From Anaerolineae bacterium (GTDB lineage: Bacteria; Chloroflexota; Anaerolineae; Promineifilales; Promineifilaceae), in contig SLGK01000120.1 of NCBI GenBank assembly GCA_007123775.1, forward strand, positions 1 to 54,963: 54,963 bases of DNA. Reading direction: 5' to 3'. Shown piece by piece: positions 31,683 through 40,817 of the stretch. Positions within the stretch are counted from its first letter, which is position 1. Every line of letters begins with the position of its first letter. The position numbers were made by a program, and so were the translations under genes. Under the pieces are notes generated by a model. That model ran no database searches. It saw only the letters and a program-made list of their open reading frames with translations, and had not been told where the DNA came from.

Positions 31683-32486
31683 ATGGCCCAACAGCAGGAT
31701 TTTATAACGGCCGTTTTCCATTGGCTGAGCGAGCGGCTGCGCGATGTGGCCCAATGGCCCGTTAATCTTATCCGCGACTTGCCCACCCGCCTGATCCGGC
31801 TGGCGCGGACGGTATGGCACGGGTTTGGAGGGATTGTTCTCGTCTGGCCGGCTCTGTTGGCGGCGGCTCAGGCTGGTCAATTTCGGCTCTGGCTGGGACA
31901 AACGGCCGAACGGCTGGGTGGCTGGCTGCACCGGCTGTTGACCCAGATTTTCGACCTGCTGGGCGGCCCGGAAGCGGCCCAATTCGTTATGCACCTGATC
32001 ACCCGTACCACGCCCCTGACCGGCGAAGAAATTGCCGACATCAGCGCTGTGCTAGGACCCAACGCGCTCCGTTACGAAGACATTCGCGTGGCCGAAGGCG
32101 GCCTGTTTGACTTCATCTTCAAACTGAACGGCAACCTGGCCTTCGCCACCTGGCACACCGTCAACATGCCACGAGAAGGCGGCCACACCCGCGCCAACCG
32201 CGCCATTCTGGTCCATGAGCTGACCCATGTCTACCAATATGAACAGGTGGGCACGCGCTATTTGGGTGAGGCGATCTATATGCTCATCAAAACCAGGCGG
32301 GATTGTTACAACTATGGCGCGGCTAATGGCCTACAAAAAGCATACCAAAACGGCCGTACCTACCGCGACTTTAATCGTGAGCAGCAGGCCCAGATAACCC
32401 AGGATTACTTCACCCTGCGCCAGCGGGGGGCCGATGTGTCTGCCTATGAGCCATTTATTGCGCAGGCTCAAACCGGCATCATTTAA
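31683..32486 (+). CDS. HExxH-containing putative metallopeptidase-like protein
   Basis: A 267-residue protein. The N-terminal half is amphipathic and rich in Trp/Arg/Leu (WLSERLRDVAQWPVNLIRDL). The C-terminal half holds HELTHVYQYEQ, a zincin-type HExxH motif, preceded by TWHTVNMPREGGHTRANRAI and followed by DYFTLRQRG. It resembles DUF4157-type domains found near surface or toxin-like proteins. Whether the zinc site is active is unknown. ATG at 31683 with an AGGAGG-like site (CAGGAGGCGAG) upstream is firm. The family G element ends just before it. Confidence 0.72.
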   Translation: MAQQQDFITAVFHWLSERLRDVAQWPVNLIRDLPTRLIRLARTVWHGFGGIVLVWPALLAAAQAGQFRLWLGQTAERLGGWLHRLLTQIFDLLGGPEAAQFVMHLITRTTPLTGEEIADISAVLGPNALRYEDIRVAEGGLFDFIFKLNGNLAFATWHTVNMPREGGHTRANRAILVHELTHVYQYEQVGTRYLGEAIYMLIKTRRDCYNYGAANGLQKAYQNGRTYRDFNREQQAQITQDYFTLRQRGADVSAYEPFIAQAQTGII

Positions 32487-32509
32487 TCCCAATTGCCCCG
32501 TAGAGAGTT

Positions 32510-34582
32510 ATGACTGCCAAACATGCCCGGTGTCTGCCGCTTTTGGAATATTTATTAGGTGGGCTGTTGTTAACGGCCGTTTTCCTAACCGGCTGTCAAT
32601 CAAGCCCAACCAGCACCGGAGCCAACCTTCCGGCCAACGAGCAGACCACACCCGAACAGGCCGCGCCCACCAGCGCAATCATGCCCCCTGCTGCAATCGC
32701 AGCCACACAGGAAGCAGTAGCCACCACCACCATCGTCGAGGTCCTGGTCGAAACGGTTGAAGTCCTGGTCGCCACCCCCGAACCGAAAACCGGGCCGGAG
32801 CACCTGGTTGTTTGCCTGACCGAAGAACCGGCCTCCCTTTTCCCCTACGCCACCGACCAGGTGGGGGCGGCCCCGATCCATCACGCTATTTTTGAAAACA
32901 ACATCACCCAGCGCAACTTTGGCTACCAGGCGCACGGCATAGAGAAGCTGCCCAGTCTCGACGACGGCGATGCCCGCCTGGAAACGATCACGGTCACCGC
33001 GGGCGAACTGATCGTCGACGCCGCCGGCCGCGTGGTTGAGCTAGAGATTGGTGTGGAACTACGCAACGCCGCCGGAGAGGTGGTGGTCTTTGCCGGTGAG
33101 CCGGTGGTCATGGAGCAATTGACGGTAGATTTTACCCTCAAGCCGCGCATCTGGTCAGATGGCCGGGCGGTTACGGCCGTTGACTCTGTGTTTAGCTTTG
33201 AATTGGCAATGGTGGCCGAAACGGCCGTGGACGACCCCGTCCTGGCCCGCACCGCCGACTACCAGGCCACCGGTCGCCTCTCGCTGCGCTGGATCGGGCT
33301 GCCCGGCTTTTACGACGAGACCTACTTTTTGAACATCTGGCGACCCCTGCCCCGCCACGACTGGTCGGCGCTAAGTCCCGCCGATTTACCAACGGCCGCC
33401 GCCACCAACCGCCTCATCATCGGCGACGGGCCATTCACCATCGACGCCTGGCGGCCCGGCGAGTGGATAGAACTGCGCCGCAACGAGGCCTACTATCGAG
33501 CCGGCGAAGGCTTCCCTTTGCTAGAACGGCTCACCTTCCGCTTTTTGGCCGATGAGCAGTTGTTAGACGCGCTGCTGGCCGGGCAATGTGACATCGTGCC
33601 CGAACACAACACGCTGCTGGCCCAATCCACCCTCCTCCTGGAAGCCGAGGCCAGCGGACTCCTGGTACCTCACTTCCAGATAGGTATAATTTACGAACAT
33701 ATCGGCTTTGGCATCAACAGTTACGGCGGTTATGGCGACAATATCGGCCGGCCAGACTGGTTTGAGGATGAGCGGGTACGTCAGGCCATCACCATGTGTA
33801 CCAATCGTCAAGAAATGGTCGAGCAGCTACTGTTTGGCCGGGCGCCTTTATTACACAGCTACGTCCCCGACGACCATCCGTTGGCGCCCGTTACGCTACC
33901 CCAATGGCCTTACGACCCCAACGCGGCCAACGCCCTGCTGGACAAATTGGGCTACACGCCAGACCGCAACGGCCTGCGGACCTATCCTGGCGGCCCTAAT
34001 GGAGAATTTGCTGGCGAGCCATTTCGCCTGCGGCTGGCTACCACACAAGGCAACGAGCTCCGCCAGCGCTTGACACAGCTACTCCAGCAAAATCTGAGTG
34101 ACTGTGGTATTGGCGTGGAACGCTTACTGCTGCCGGCCGCTGAGCTATTTGAAAGCGGGCCGGAAGGGCCTGTTTTTGGCCGTCGCTTTGATCTGGTGGC
34201 AATGGGCTGGCCAATTGACCATAATCTAGCCTGTTATCTATTTATGAGCGATAATGTGCCCGGTCCGGCTGATGAAATCAACCCGGACCATTACCGGGAA
34301 GGCAGTACATTTGGCGATTGGAGCGGTAATAATTACACTGGATGGATAAATGAGGCCTACGACACAACCTGTGAGCAAGCCATAACGACACTGCCGGGAA
34401 CGGCCGTTTATCACAGCAGCCACCAGGAAGCTATCGTTCTGTTTGCCGATCAGCTACCCGTCATGCCCCTCTTTCCCCGTCTCAGCGTCAGCGTGACGCG
34501 GCCAGAGGTTGTTAATTTCAGACCTGATCCAACCCAGCCATCTGCCCTACATAATCTATACGAGATTAGTTTAGCACCATGA
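32510..34582 (+). CDS. Oligopeptide/dipeptide ABC transporter substrate-binding lipoprotein
   Basis: A 690-residue type II (SBP_bac_5) binding protein. The signal helix LLLTAVFLTGC ends in a lipobox, followed by a Thr/Pro/Ala spacer. The binding domain starts about residue 95 (EHLVVCLTEEPASLFPYATD) with VDFTLKPRIWSDGRAVTAVD and a long insertion. The C-terminal DRNGLRTYPGG and VNFRPDPTQPS segments fit OppA/DppA-like folds. The next gene overlaps it by 4 bases. The ligand, presumably a peptide, cannot be told. Confidence 0.87.
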   Translation: MTAKHARCLPLLEYLLGGLLLTAVFLTGCQSSPTSTGANLPANEQTTPEQAAPTSAIMPPAAIAATQEAVATTTIVEVLVETVEVLVATPEPKTGPEHLVVCLTEEPASLFPYATDQVGAAPIHHAIFENNITQRNFGYQAHGIEKLPSLDDGDARLETITVTAGELIVDAAGRVVELEIGVELRNAAGEVVVFAGEPVVMEQLTVDFTLKPRIWSDGRAVTAVDSVFSFELAMVAETAVDDPVLARTADYQATGRLSLRWIGLPGFYDETYFLNIWRPLPRHDWSALSPADLPTAAATNRLIIGDGPFTIDAWRPGEWIELRRNEAYYRAGEGFPLLERLTFRFLADEQLLDALLAGQCDIVPEHNTLLAQSTLLLEAEASGLLVPHFQIGIIYEHIGFGINSYGGYGDNIGRPDWFEDERVRQAITMCTNRQEMVEQLLFGRAPLLHSYVPDDHPLAPVTLPQWPYDPNAANALLDKLGYTPDRNGLRTYPGGPNGEFAGEPFRLRLATTQGNELRQRLTQLLQQNLSDCGIGVERLLLPAAELFESGPEGPVFGRRFDLVAMGWPIDHNLACYLFMSDNVPGPADEINPDHYREGSTFGDWSGNNYTGWINEAYDTTCEQAITTLPGTAVYHSSHQEAIVLFADQLPVMPLFPRLSVSVTRPEVVNFRPDPTQPSALHNLYEISLAP

Positions 34583-35589
34583 AAAAAACTATCCTGGAAG
34601 TCAAAAGCCTCAAAACTCAGTTCTTCACGGATTCTGGCGTTGTCAAAGCCGTAGACGGCATCGACTTTGACGTCAAGGCCGGTGAAGTCGTCGGCATTGT
34701 CGGTGAATCAGGCTGCGGTAAAAGTGTCACCTCCCTCTCCATCATGCGCCTGATTGGGCACCCTGGCCGCATCGTCGAGGGCGAAATCCTTTTTCACGGC
34801 CAAAACCTGATCACCATGCCTGAATCCCAGTTGCGACGGCTGCGCGGCAATCGCATTTCCATGATTTTTCAGCAGCCCCAAAGCAGCCTCAATCCCGTCT
34901 TTCGCGTTGGCGACCAACTGAGCGAAGTGCTAAAAATTCACCAGAAGATGAGCAGTGAAGCTGCCCGCAAACGCTCTGTGGAGCTATTAGGTATGGTCGG
35001 TATCCCCGAACCGGGTGCCCGTGTAAAGGCCTTTCCGCACGAGCTGTCCGGGGGCATGGCCCAGCGCGTCATGATCGCTATGGCCCTGGCCTGTGTGCCT
35101 GAACTACTCATCGCCGACGAGCCAACCACTGCCCTGGACGTCACCATTCAAGCTCAAATCCTGGATTTGATGCGCAATTTACGCTCCCAAATGGAAACAG
35201 CCATTATTTTGATCACCCACGACTTGGGCGTAGTGGCCGAAATGTGTGATCGGGTCAACGTCATGTACGCTGGTTCTATTATGGAACAGGCCAACGTGGA
35301 AAGCCTCTTTAGAGAGCCGCGCCACCCCTACACGATAGCTCTGATTGGCTCCACACCGGTTTTGGGGCAGGCGGACAAAGAGCTTACCACCATACCCGGA
35401 ACCGTACCCAATCTGGTTAATCTGGTACCCGGCTGTCGCTTTGCCTCTCGCTGCCGTGCCCGCATTGACAACCAGCTAGAAATTTGCACCGAAGAAGAAC
35501 CTGAATTAAAAAAGGTGGCGCCCGATCATTGGGTCCGCTGCTGGTTATACGACGAATCTGTAGAGAGTAATTATGGCCAACAACAATAG
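34579..35589 (+). CDS. oppD: Peptide ABC transporter ATPase, OppD-like
   Basis: A 336-residue ATPase: Walker [14 protein letters not shown], signature [15 protein letters not shown], Walker [13 protein letters not shown], and the C-terminal oligopeptide-type extension with [20 protein letters not shown], whose Cys residues may hold an Fe-S cluster as in DppD. ATG overlaps the binding protein's TGA (ATGA). It pairs with the next ATPase. No OppB/OppC permease genes lie in the window. Confidence 0.93.
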   Translation: MKKTILEVKSLKTQFFTDSGVVKAVDGIDFDVKAGEVVGIVGESGCGKSVTSLSIMRLIGHPGRIVEGEILFHGQNLITMPESQLRRLRGNRISMIFQQPQSSLNPVFRVGDQLSEVLKIHQKMSSEAARKRSVELLGMVGIPEPGARVKAFPHELSGGMAQRVMIAMALACVPELLIADEPTTALDVTIQAQILDLMRNLRSQMETAIILITHDLGVVAEMCDRVNVMYAGSIMEQANVESLFREPRHPYTIALIGSTPVLGQADKELTTIPGTVPNLVNLVPGCRFASRCRARIDNQLEICTEEEPELKKVAPDHWVRCWLYDESVESNYGQQQ

Positions 35590-36679
35590 TGTCCCCGCCA
35601 CTACCCCAAAAAGTGATGGCCAGGGACAACCAAACGCCAAAGCTGTCAGACCCCTGGTTCAAGTACAAAATCTGGTGAAATACTTCCCCGTGCGCTCAGG
35701 GCTGCTGCAACGGATCGTCGGTTGGGTCAAAGCAGTTGACGACGTGAGCTTTCACATTTACGAAGGCGAAACCTTTGGCCTGGTGGGTGAATCAGGCTGC
35801 GGCAAAACCACCATCGGTCGGACGCTGCTGCGGCTGCTGCCGGCCACCAGCGGTAACGTTATCTTTGACGGCAAAGACCTATTTGACCTGAACGCCTCAC
35901 AGCTCAAAAAAATGCGGCGTGAAATCCAGATCATTTTCCAGGACCCTTACTCGTCACTAGACCCCCGTATGCCGGTGGGCGAAAGCATCGCCGAAGGCTT
36001 GCGCGTGCATACCGGCAAAACAGGGCGAGAGCGACAGGATATTGTGGCAGAAATGCTGGGTCGCGTGGGGCTACGGCCGGAACATGCCCAGCGCTACCCT
36101 CACGAATTTTCAGGGGGGCAGCGGCAGCGAATTGGTATTGCGCGTGCTTTGGCCCTGCGGCCTAAATTCATCGTGTGCGACGAGCCGGTCTCGGCTTTAG
36201 ACGTGTCCATACAGGCACAGGTACTCAATATCCTGCACGATTTACAGGACGATTTTGGTCTGACTTATCTTTTTATCGCCCACAACCTGAGCGTTGTAGA
36301 GCATTTTAGTGACCGGGTGGGGGTGATGTATCTGGGTAAAATGGTTGAAATGGCCACCCGTGAAGATTTGTATCGTGACCCCCTGCATCCTTATACGCAG
36401 GCTCTGATGTCGGCTATTCCGGTGCCGGACCCCACGCTAAAACGGCAGCGCATTTTGCTGCAAGGAGACGTACCCAGTCCACTAAATCCGCCCGCAGGTT
36501 GCCGGTTCCACACGCGCTGCCCCCTGGTTTTTGACAAGTGCCGCGTGGAAGAACCACCGTTTAAGGATTATGGCAACGAGCATTTTGCCGCGTGCTGGCT
36601 TTTAGAAAGGAATGAACCTGGGGCCAGCAAGATCACACCGGACAAGGTGGCGGCATCGAGCATTAGCGTGATCGATTGA
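35573..36679 (+). CDS. oppF: Peptide ABC transporter ATPase, OppF-like
   Basis: A 368-residue ATPase: Walker [19 protein letters not shown], signature [15 protein letters not shown], Walker [13 protein letters not shown], and the C-terminal Cys cluster in [15 protein letters not shown]. It overlaps oppD by 17 bases. It closes a three-gene binding-protein/ATPase/ATPase cassette, so the permeases must be encoded elsewhere or be shared with another transporter. Confidence 0.93.
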   Translation: MANNNSVPATTPKSDGQGQPNAKAVRPLVQVQNLVKYFPVRSGLLQRIVGWVKAVDDVSFHIYEGETFGLVGESGCGKTTIGRTLLRLLPATSGNVIFDGKDLFDLNASQLKKMRREIQIIFQDPYSSLDPRMPVGESIAEGLRVHTGKTGRERQDIVAEMLGRVGLRPEHAQRYPHEFSGGQRQRIGIARALALRPKFIVCDEPVSALDVSIQAQVLNILHDLQDDFGLTYLFIAHNLSVVEHFSDRVGVMYLGKMVEMATREDLYRDPLHPYTQALMSAIPVPDPTLKRQRILLQGDVPSPLNPPAGCRFHTRCPLVFDKCRVEEPPFKDYGNEHFAACWLLERNEPGASKITPDKVAASSISVID

Positions 36680-36762
36680 GCCAGTGGCTAGTGAGCGGTT
36701 TTCGATAATTGGTAAACGGTAAACAGGTTACGGTTTGCAGATTACCGACAGCCAGTAGTGAA
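36680..36762. repeat. Imperfect palindromic junction element (GGTAAACGGTAAAC words)
   Basis: GCCAGTGGCTAGTG at the left faces CAGCCAGTAGTG-type and GCAGATTACCG words at the right, around ATTGGTAAACGGTAAACAGG. It fills the oppF-REC junction. Weaker than the other families. Confidence 0.45.
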
Positions 36763-36767
36763 TAAAG

Positions 36768-37991
36768 ATGGCAAGAGCAAAACATATTTTGGTCGTTGAT
36801 GATCGTTTTGAAATGCTGGAATTTCTGCGCTCAATGCTGGAGTTGTCAGGCCATGAGTATGAAGTTCTGGCGGTTCCGTCAGCCGAAGAAGGGTTATTGG
36901 AGCTACAGCGAACGAATTTCGATCTGCTGATAACGGACATTCGCCTGCCGGGTATGAGCGGTTTTGACCTGATTCGGCGAGCACGACGGTTTCGACCGGA
37001 TATAGCGGTCATTATTCTTACCGCTTACTCCTCACCGCAGGGCAGGCAAGAAGCGGAGTCGCTCAATGTTTACCGTTATTTTACCAAACCGCTAGATACG
37101 GAAACGATGCTAACGGCCGTTAACACCCTTCTTCACGGCACTGCAGACGAAACACCAGGCCAACCAGCCGTAGCCCCCAGACCAGCCGCCAAACCCGCCT
37201 ACTTCCGCATTCAGCAGCGTTTAGAGAGCCTGCGAGCCGACACCGGCGCCACCGGCCTGGCTCTGGCCAACATGGACGGCGAGATATTACACGAAATCGG
37301 CAGCCAGCGTGTGCCCATCGACCTGAACAATCTGGTAGCGGTGGTAGCCCGTAACATCGAAAACGGTTTTCACCTGGCTGAATCCCTCGGCAGTGAGGTG
37401 CCTTTTACCATTCAATACCACGCCGGTAACACGTATGAACTGTACAACGCCAATATCGGCCGTCATTACTTCATCACCATGTATTTTGACGTCACGGCCC
37501 GGCGTGGACGGATTGGTACTATCTGGATTTTCACCCAACGGGCTATTAAGGACCTGCTCCAACTTTTGTCAGTGGCCAGGCCAGCCCCTACAGCAGCGGC
37601 CGAACCAACGCCATCACCCCCGCCGGCCGCTCTGCCCACAGAAATCCCCACTGAGCCAACGGTTACTGCGCCAGCAACTAGCTCAGCGCAGCCCGCTGTA
37701 GCTGCTGACACTGAAGATGAGATTGATTACGATGCGGAACGGGCGCTGATTGACGAGGTTCCCTCATGGTCAGAGCTGACCGAGACGCCAGAGGACGAGA
37801 CCGACCTGGATGCGCTGCTCTCTGTGCTTAACCTGGATGAAGACGCCACGGCCGTTGACCTGGACAGCTTTTGGGAAGAGGCCGTCACGACCCCGGAAAG
37901 CGTTGGCAGCGGCATTTCCTACGAAGAAGCACTCAAACAGGGGCTACTTTCATTGGGTGATGCAGCAGCGGCGGAATCTGACGAAGAATAA
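36768..37991 (+). CDS. Response regulator receiver fused to a Roadblock/LC7-like domain
   Basis: A 407-residue protein. Residues 1-120 form a receiver domain with acidic pocket D11-D12, phospho-acceptor Asp57 (LLITDIRLPG) and Lys in YFTKPLD. Residues about 145-270 (YFRIQQRLESLRADTGATGL, then ALANMDGEILHEIG, GRIGTIWIFTQRAIKDLLQL) have the length and pattern of a Roadblock/LC7 (MglB-like) domain, usually a regulator of small GTPases. The rest is an acidic, Ala/Pro/Thr-rich tail ending in helical EEALKQGLLSLGDAA. No DNA-binding or enzyme output domain is present. Confidence 0.75.
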   Translation: MARAKHILVVDDRFEMLEFLRSMLELSGHEYEVLAVPSAEEGLLELQRTNFDLLITDIRLPGMSGFDLIRRARRFRPDIAVIILTAYSSPQGRQEAESLNVYRYFTKPLDTETMLTAVNTLLHGTADETPGQPAVAPRPAAKPAYFRIQQRLESLRADTGATGLALANMDGEILHEIGSQRVPIDLNNLVAVVARNIENGFHLAESLGSEVPFTIQYHAGNTYELYNANIGRHYFITMYFDVTARRGRIGTIWIFTQRAIKDLLQLLSVARPAPTAAAEPTPSPPPAALPTEIPTEPTVTAPATSSAQPAVAADTEDEIDYDAERALIDEVPSWSELTETPEDETDLDALLSVLNLDEDATAVDLDSFWEEAVTTPESVGSGISYEEALKQGLLSLGDAAAAESDEE

Positions 37992-38006
37992 GTTCGACCG
38001 GTCCAG

Positions 38007-38927
38007 TTACCGGCCCGCCTTTCGTTCTAGCTGCTCAATAATGGCCGACGCTACGTCTATCTGCGTAGCTTGCTCAATTCCTTCCAGCCCGGGTGAGGAG
38101 TTTACCTCCAGCACCAATGGCCCCCGATGTGACTGAATAATGTCCACACCAGCCACATCCAGTTGATGGACCTGAGCCGCCCGACAAGCCAGGTGGCTTA
38201 TCTCCGGGTCAATGGGAACAGCAACGGCCGTTCCACCCCGGTGCAAATTAGAGCGATATTCGCCAACCGAGGCCGTCCTCTGCATGGCCGCCACACAGCG
38301 CCCGCCCACTACGATCACCCGTGTATCGCTGCCTTCCGCTTCGGCCACAAACTCCTGCGCCAGCACAAGCTGTTTGAGGCGACGAAGCCGGCTCAACACC
38401 GCCTCGACCGTGCGGTAGTTGGGTGCCAGAATGACGCCGCGCCCTTGCGTGCTGCGATTGAGCTTGATAATCACCGGCGGGCCACCCACTGACCGCACGG
38501 CCGAAAAATAGAGATGGGGCTGGGCTAAAACGGCCGTTTTCGGTACCGGCAGCCCCGCCTGGCTCATCAACTGCAAACTGTGCAGCTTATCCCGAGAGCT
38601 GCCAATTCCCAGGGACGAAGCTATTGTGATCACCCCTGCTACCTCAAACTGCCGCACCACCGCCAGACCATACGTCGTGATCGACGCCCCGATGCGAGGC
38701 ACAATGGCGTCTACTCTCGGTAGCTGCACGTGCGGATAAGCCAGGCCACCGACCGCAGCCTGGGTGCTGACCCTTTTTAGGTTACTGTCGCGACCGTCCT
38801 GCCCCATTTCAACAACGACACCCAATGTATCAATTAACAGCATCGTGTGCCCGCGCCGACGGCCGGCCTCCATCAACCGCCGCGTGCTGTATAGCGTACC
38901 ATTGCGCGAAAGAACCCCAATTCTCAT
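38007..38927 (-). CDS. RimK-type ATP-grasp ligase
   Basis: A 306-residue ATP-grasp protein of the RimK/glutathione-synthase-like class, which joins amino acids (often glutamate) to an amine or peptide carboxylate. It has the N-terminal pre-ATP-grasp domain (MRIGVLSRNGTLYSTRRLME), then PPVIIKLNRSTQGRGVILAP, a LVLAQEFVAEAEGSDTRVIV strand and the Mg-binding HQLDVAGVDIIQSHRGPLVLEVNSSPG. It starts at ATG 38927 and converges with the REC-roadblock gene 15 bases away. The substrate (protein, cofactor or peptide) is unknown. Confidence 0.88.
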   Translation of the reverse strand: MRIGVLSRNGTLYSTRRLMEAGRRRGHTMLLIDTLGVVVEMGQDGRDSNLKRVSTQAAVGGLAYPHVQLPRVDAIVPRIGASITTYGLAVVRQFEVAGVITIASSLGIGSSRDKLHSLQLMSQAGLPVPKTAVLAQPHLYFSAVRSVGGPPVIIKLNRSTQGRGVILAPNYRTVEAVLSRLRRLKQLVLAQEFVAEAEGSDTRVIVVGGRCVAAMQRTASVGEYRSNLHRGGTAVAVPIDPEISHLACRAAQVHQLDVAGVDIIQSHRGPLVLEVNSSPGLEGIEQATQIDVASAIIEQLERKAGR

Positions 38928-39014
38928 ACCATAACCCTACGTTGACCTAAAAAATCAATGCCGTTACAATCACCCCTCGATTCGGGCAAAATGTAAACCG
39001 TTCACGCCCATAGA

Positions 39015-39077
39015 AGACCTGACAGGTCTCTACCAGCGTAATGCCTGTCTGATACACCTCAATAACCTGTCAGGTCT
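39015..39077. repeat. Family J palindrome, intergenic copy with large core
   Basis: The left part AGACCTGACAGGTCT is itself near-palindromic; the right arm is AACCTGTCAGGTCT. The 63-base element ends 13 bases before the GT2 start codon. Confidence 0.8.
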
Positions 39078-39090
39078 TGCGGAAAATGTT

Positions 39091-39867
39091 ATGTCTAATG
39101 TTGACACCTTTGTTATCGTTCCAACCTATAATGAGGCCGATAATCTGGATGATTTGATCACCCAATTGCTGGCCCTGCCCGCGCCTCTGGGCGTCATCGT
39201 CGTTGACGACAATTCACCCGATGGCACCGGCCAGATGGCCGACGCCTGGGCCACAGCCGAACCAGAGCGCGTCCACGTCATCCATCGCCCCGACAAAATG
39301 GGGTTGGGCACAGCCTATATTGCCGGTTTCCAAAAGGCCCTGCATGAGTTAGCGGCCAAACGCATCATGACCATGGACGCCGATTTTTCACACAACCCCC
39401 GCTACATCCCCGACATGCTGGCCATGAGTGAGTACAAGCATCTGGTTATCGGCTCGCGCTATGTACCCGGGGGCGGTTCGCTCAACTGTACCTGGAAGCG
39501 CGTCTGGTTGAGCCGCATGGCCAATATGGTAGCGCGTGGCCTGCTGGGGCTAAAAGCCAGAGACACCACGGCCGGTTTTCGGCTGTACCGGCGCGAAGTA
39601 TTAGCCTCTATTCCGCTGGAAAGCATTTTTTCCAGCGGCTACTCATTCTTAGTGGAAATGCTCTTTATGTGCCAGCGGCGCGGCTGGCAAATTGGCGAGG
39701 TGCCTATTTTGTTCGAAGACCGGCGCAAAGGTCAAACCAAAATATCACGCCAGGAAATTCTCAAGGCACAGTATACCGTACTGCGTCTTTTTTTACGACG
39801 GCTACGGCGCAAAGAACCGCGTCAGCCGACCGTCCCTGTTTCACGCTATGATAACAGTTTGTTGTAA
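39091..39867 (+). CDS. Polyprenol-phosphate glycosyltransferase, GT2 (DPM1-like)
   Basis: A 258-residue GT2 enzyme. It has VIVPTYNEADNLDDLI, VVDDNSPDGTG and MDADFSHNPRYIP with the DXD-type site, then GLKARDTTAGFRLYRREVL, as in polyprenol/dolichol-phosphate mannose synthases. It lacks C-terminal membrane helices. It should charge polyprenol phosphate with a sugar (mannose by analogy), giving a donor for the GT-C-like proteins downstream. The following methyltransferase gene overlaps it by 20 bases. Confidence 0.92.
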   Translation: MSNVDTFVIVPTYNEADNLDDLITQLLALPAPLGVIVVDDNSPDGTGQMADAWATAEPERVHVIHRPDKMGLGTAYIAGFQKALHELAAKRIMTMDADFSHNPRYIPDMLAMSEYKHLVIGSRYVPGGGSLNCTWKRVWLSRMANMVARGLLGLKARDTTAGFRLYRREVLASIPLESIFSSGYSFLVEMLFMCQRRGWQIGEVPILFEDRRKGQTKISRQEILKAQYTVLRLFLRRLRRKEPRQPTVPVSRYDNSLL

Positions 39868-40762
39868 TTTATGTGGTAAAAGGGACTGGCGGGTATTATA
39901 TCCGGCAACAATGGCCAATGGCCAGGCAGTGGATGTAGACGCTTTTCGCTGTACCAGTCTTGGCTATGGCCAGCATCCCCAGATTGTTGCCTGTGACCAT
40001 TGTGGCCATGTGTATGCCAATCCCCGCTGGTCCGAAGCTGAAGTTGTAGCAGCGTATACGGCCGTTGAAGATGAAACCTACGTCACCGAACGCAGCGGGC
40101 GTGAGCTGACTTTTGACAAACATCTGGCCGCTTTAGAGCAGCACGTGGGGCCGGCCAACGGCCGCTCCCTGCTGGATGTGGGGGCTTATATCGGTGTGTT
40201 TGTCGAGGTGGCTCAGGCGGCCGGCTGGCAGGCCTGCGGCGTTGAACCCTCGGCCTGGGCCGCCGCCGAAGCCCAAAAGCACGGCCTCGACGTCATCCAG
40301 GGCACGCAAGATGCCGCCGCCTTGCAAGACCGCCAGTTTGATGTCATCACGATGTGGGATGTGATCGAGCATGTGGCCGAACCGGTGGCCGAGATAGAAA
40401 AGTCGTATCAACTGCTCAAGCCGGGCGGCTGGCTGGTAATACATACCATGGACGTACACAGCCCGATGGCCCGGCTGATGGGGTCGCGCTGGCCCTGGCT
40501 GATGGACATGCACCTGCATTATTTCAGCCAGCAAAGCATGGCTTATGTGCTACAAAAGGTTGGTTTTGAAGTTGTCTGGTCAGGGGCACAGGGTCGCTAT
40601 TTACGCCTGGGCTACCTGGCCTCTCGCCTGAGCGGGCTGCATGGCTCGCTGGGTCGCCTGGCAGAATGGGGTGTAGACCGGCTAAACCTGAGCGAAACGG
40701 CCGTTCCCGTCAATTTTGGCGATTTATTTACTGTATATGCACGGAAGAGGCTTAAAACATAG
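39848..40762 (+). CDS. Zinc-ribbon class I methyltransferase
   Basis: A 304-residue methyltransferase. The N-terminus (from ATG 39848, MITVCCNLCGKRDW) has two Cys-x2-Cys pairs, CNLCG and CDHCG, forming a zinc ribbon common in sugar C-methyltransferases. The SAM domain has LLDVGAYIGVFVEVAQAAGW and FDVITMWDVIEHVAEPVAEI. It overlaps the GT2 gene by 20 bases, so it is in the same transcript. Its stop TAG is the first word of the family F repeat that follows. Confidence 0.85.
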   Translation: MITVCCNLCGKRDWRVLYPATMANGQAVDVDAFRCTSLGYGQHPQIVACDHCGHVYANPRWSEAEVVAAYTAVEDETYVTERSGRELTFDKHLAALEQHVGPANGRSLLDVGAYIGVFVEVAQAAGWQACGVEPSAWAAAEAQKHGLDVIQGTQDAAALQDRQFDVITMWDVIEHVAEPVAEIEKSYQLLKPGGWLVIHTMDVHSPMARLMGSRWPWLMDMHLHYFSQQSMAYVLQKVGFEVVWSGAQGRYLRLGYLASRLSGLHGSLGRLAEWGVDRLNLSETAVPVNFGDLFTVYARKRLKT

Positions 40763-40800
40763 TCCGTAGTGCGTAGTGCGTTGCAAGAGGCCCACTTCGC
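40760..40800. repeat. Junction repeat, family F, copy 5 (mainly one arm)
   Basis: TAGTCCGTAGTGCGTAGTGC at the left, with a weak right arm near CTTCGCAC. It contains the methyltransferase stop codon and lies about 20 bases before the next ATG. Confidence 0.65.
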
Positions 40801-40817
40801 ACCATTCTATATATACC

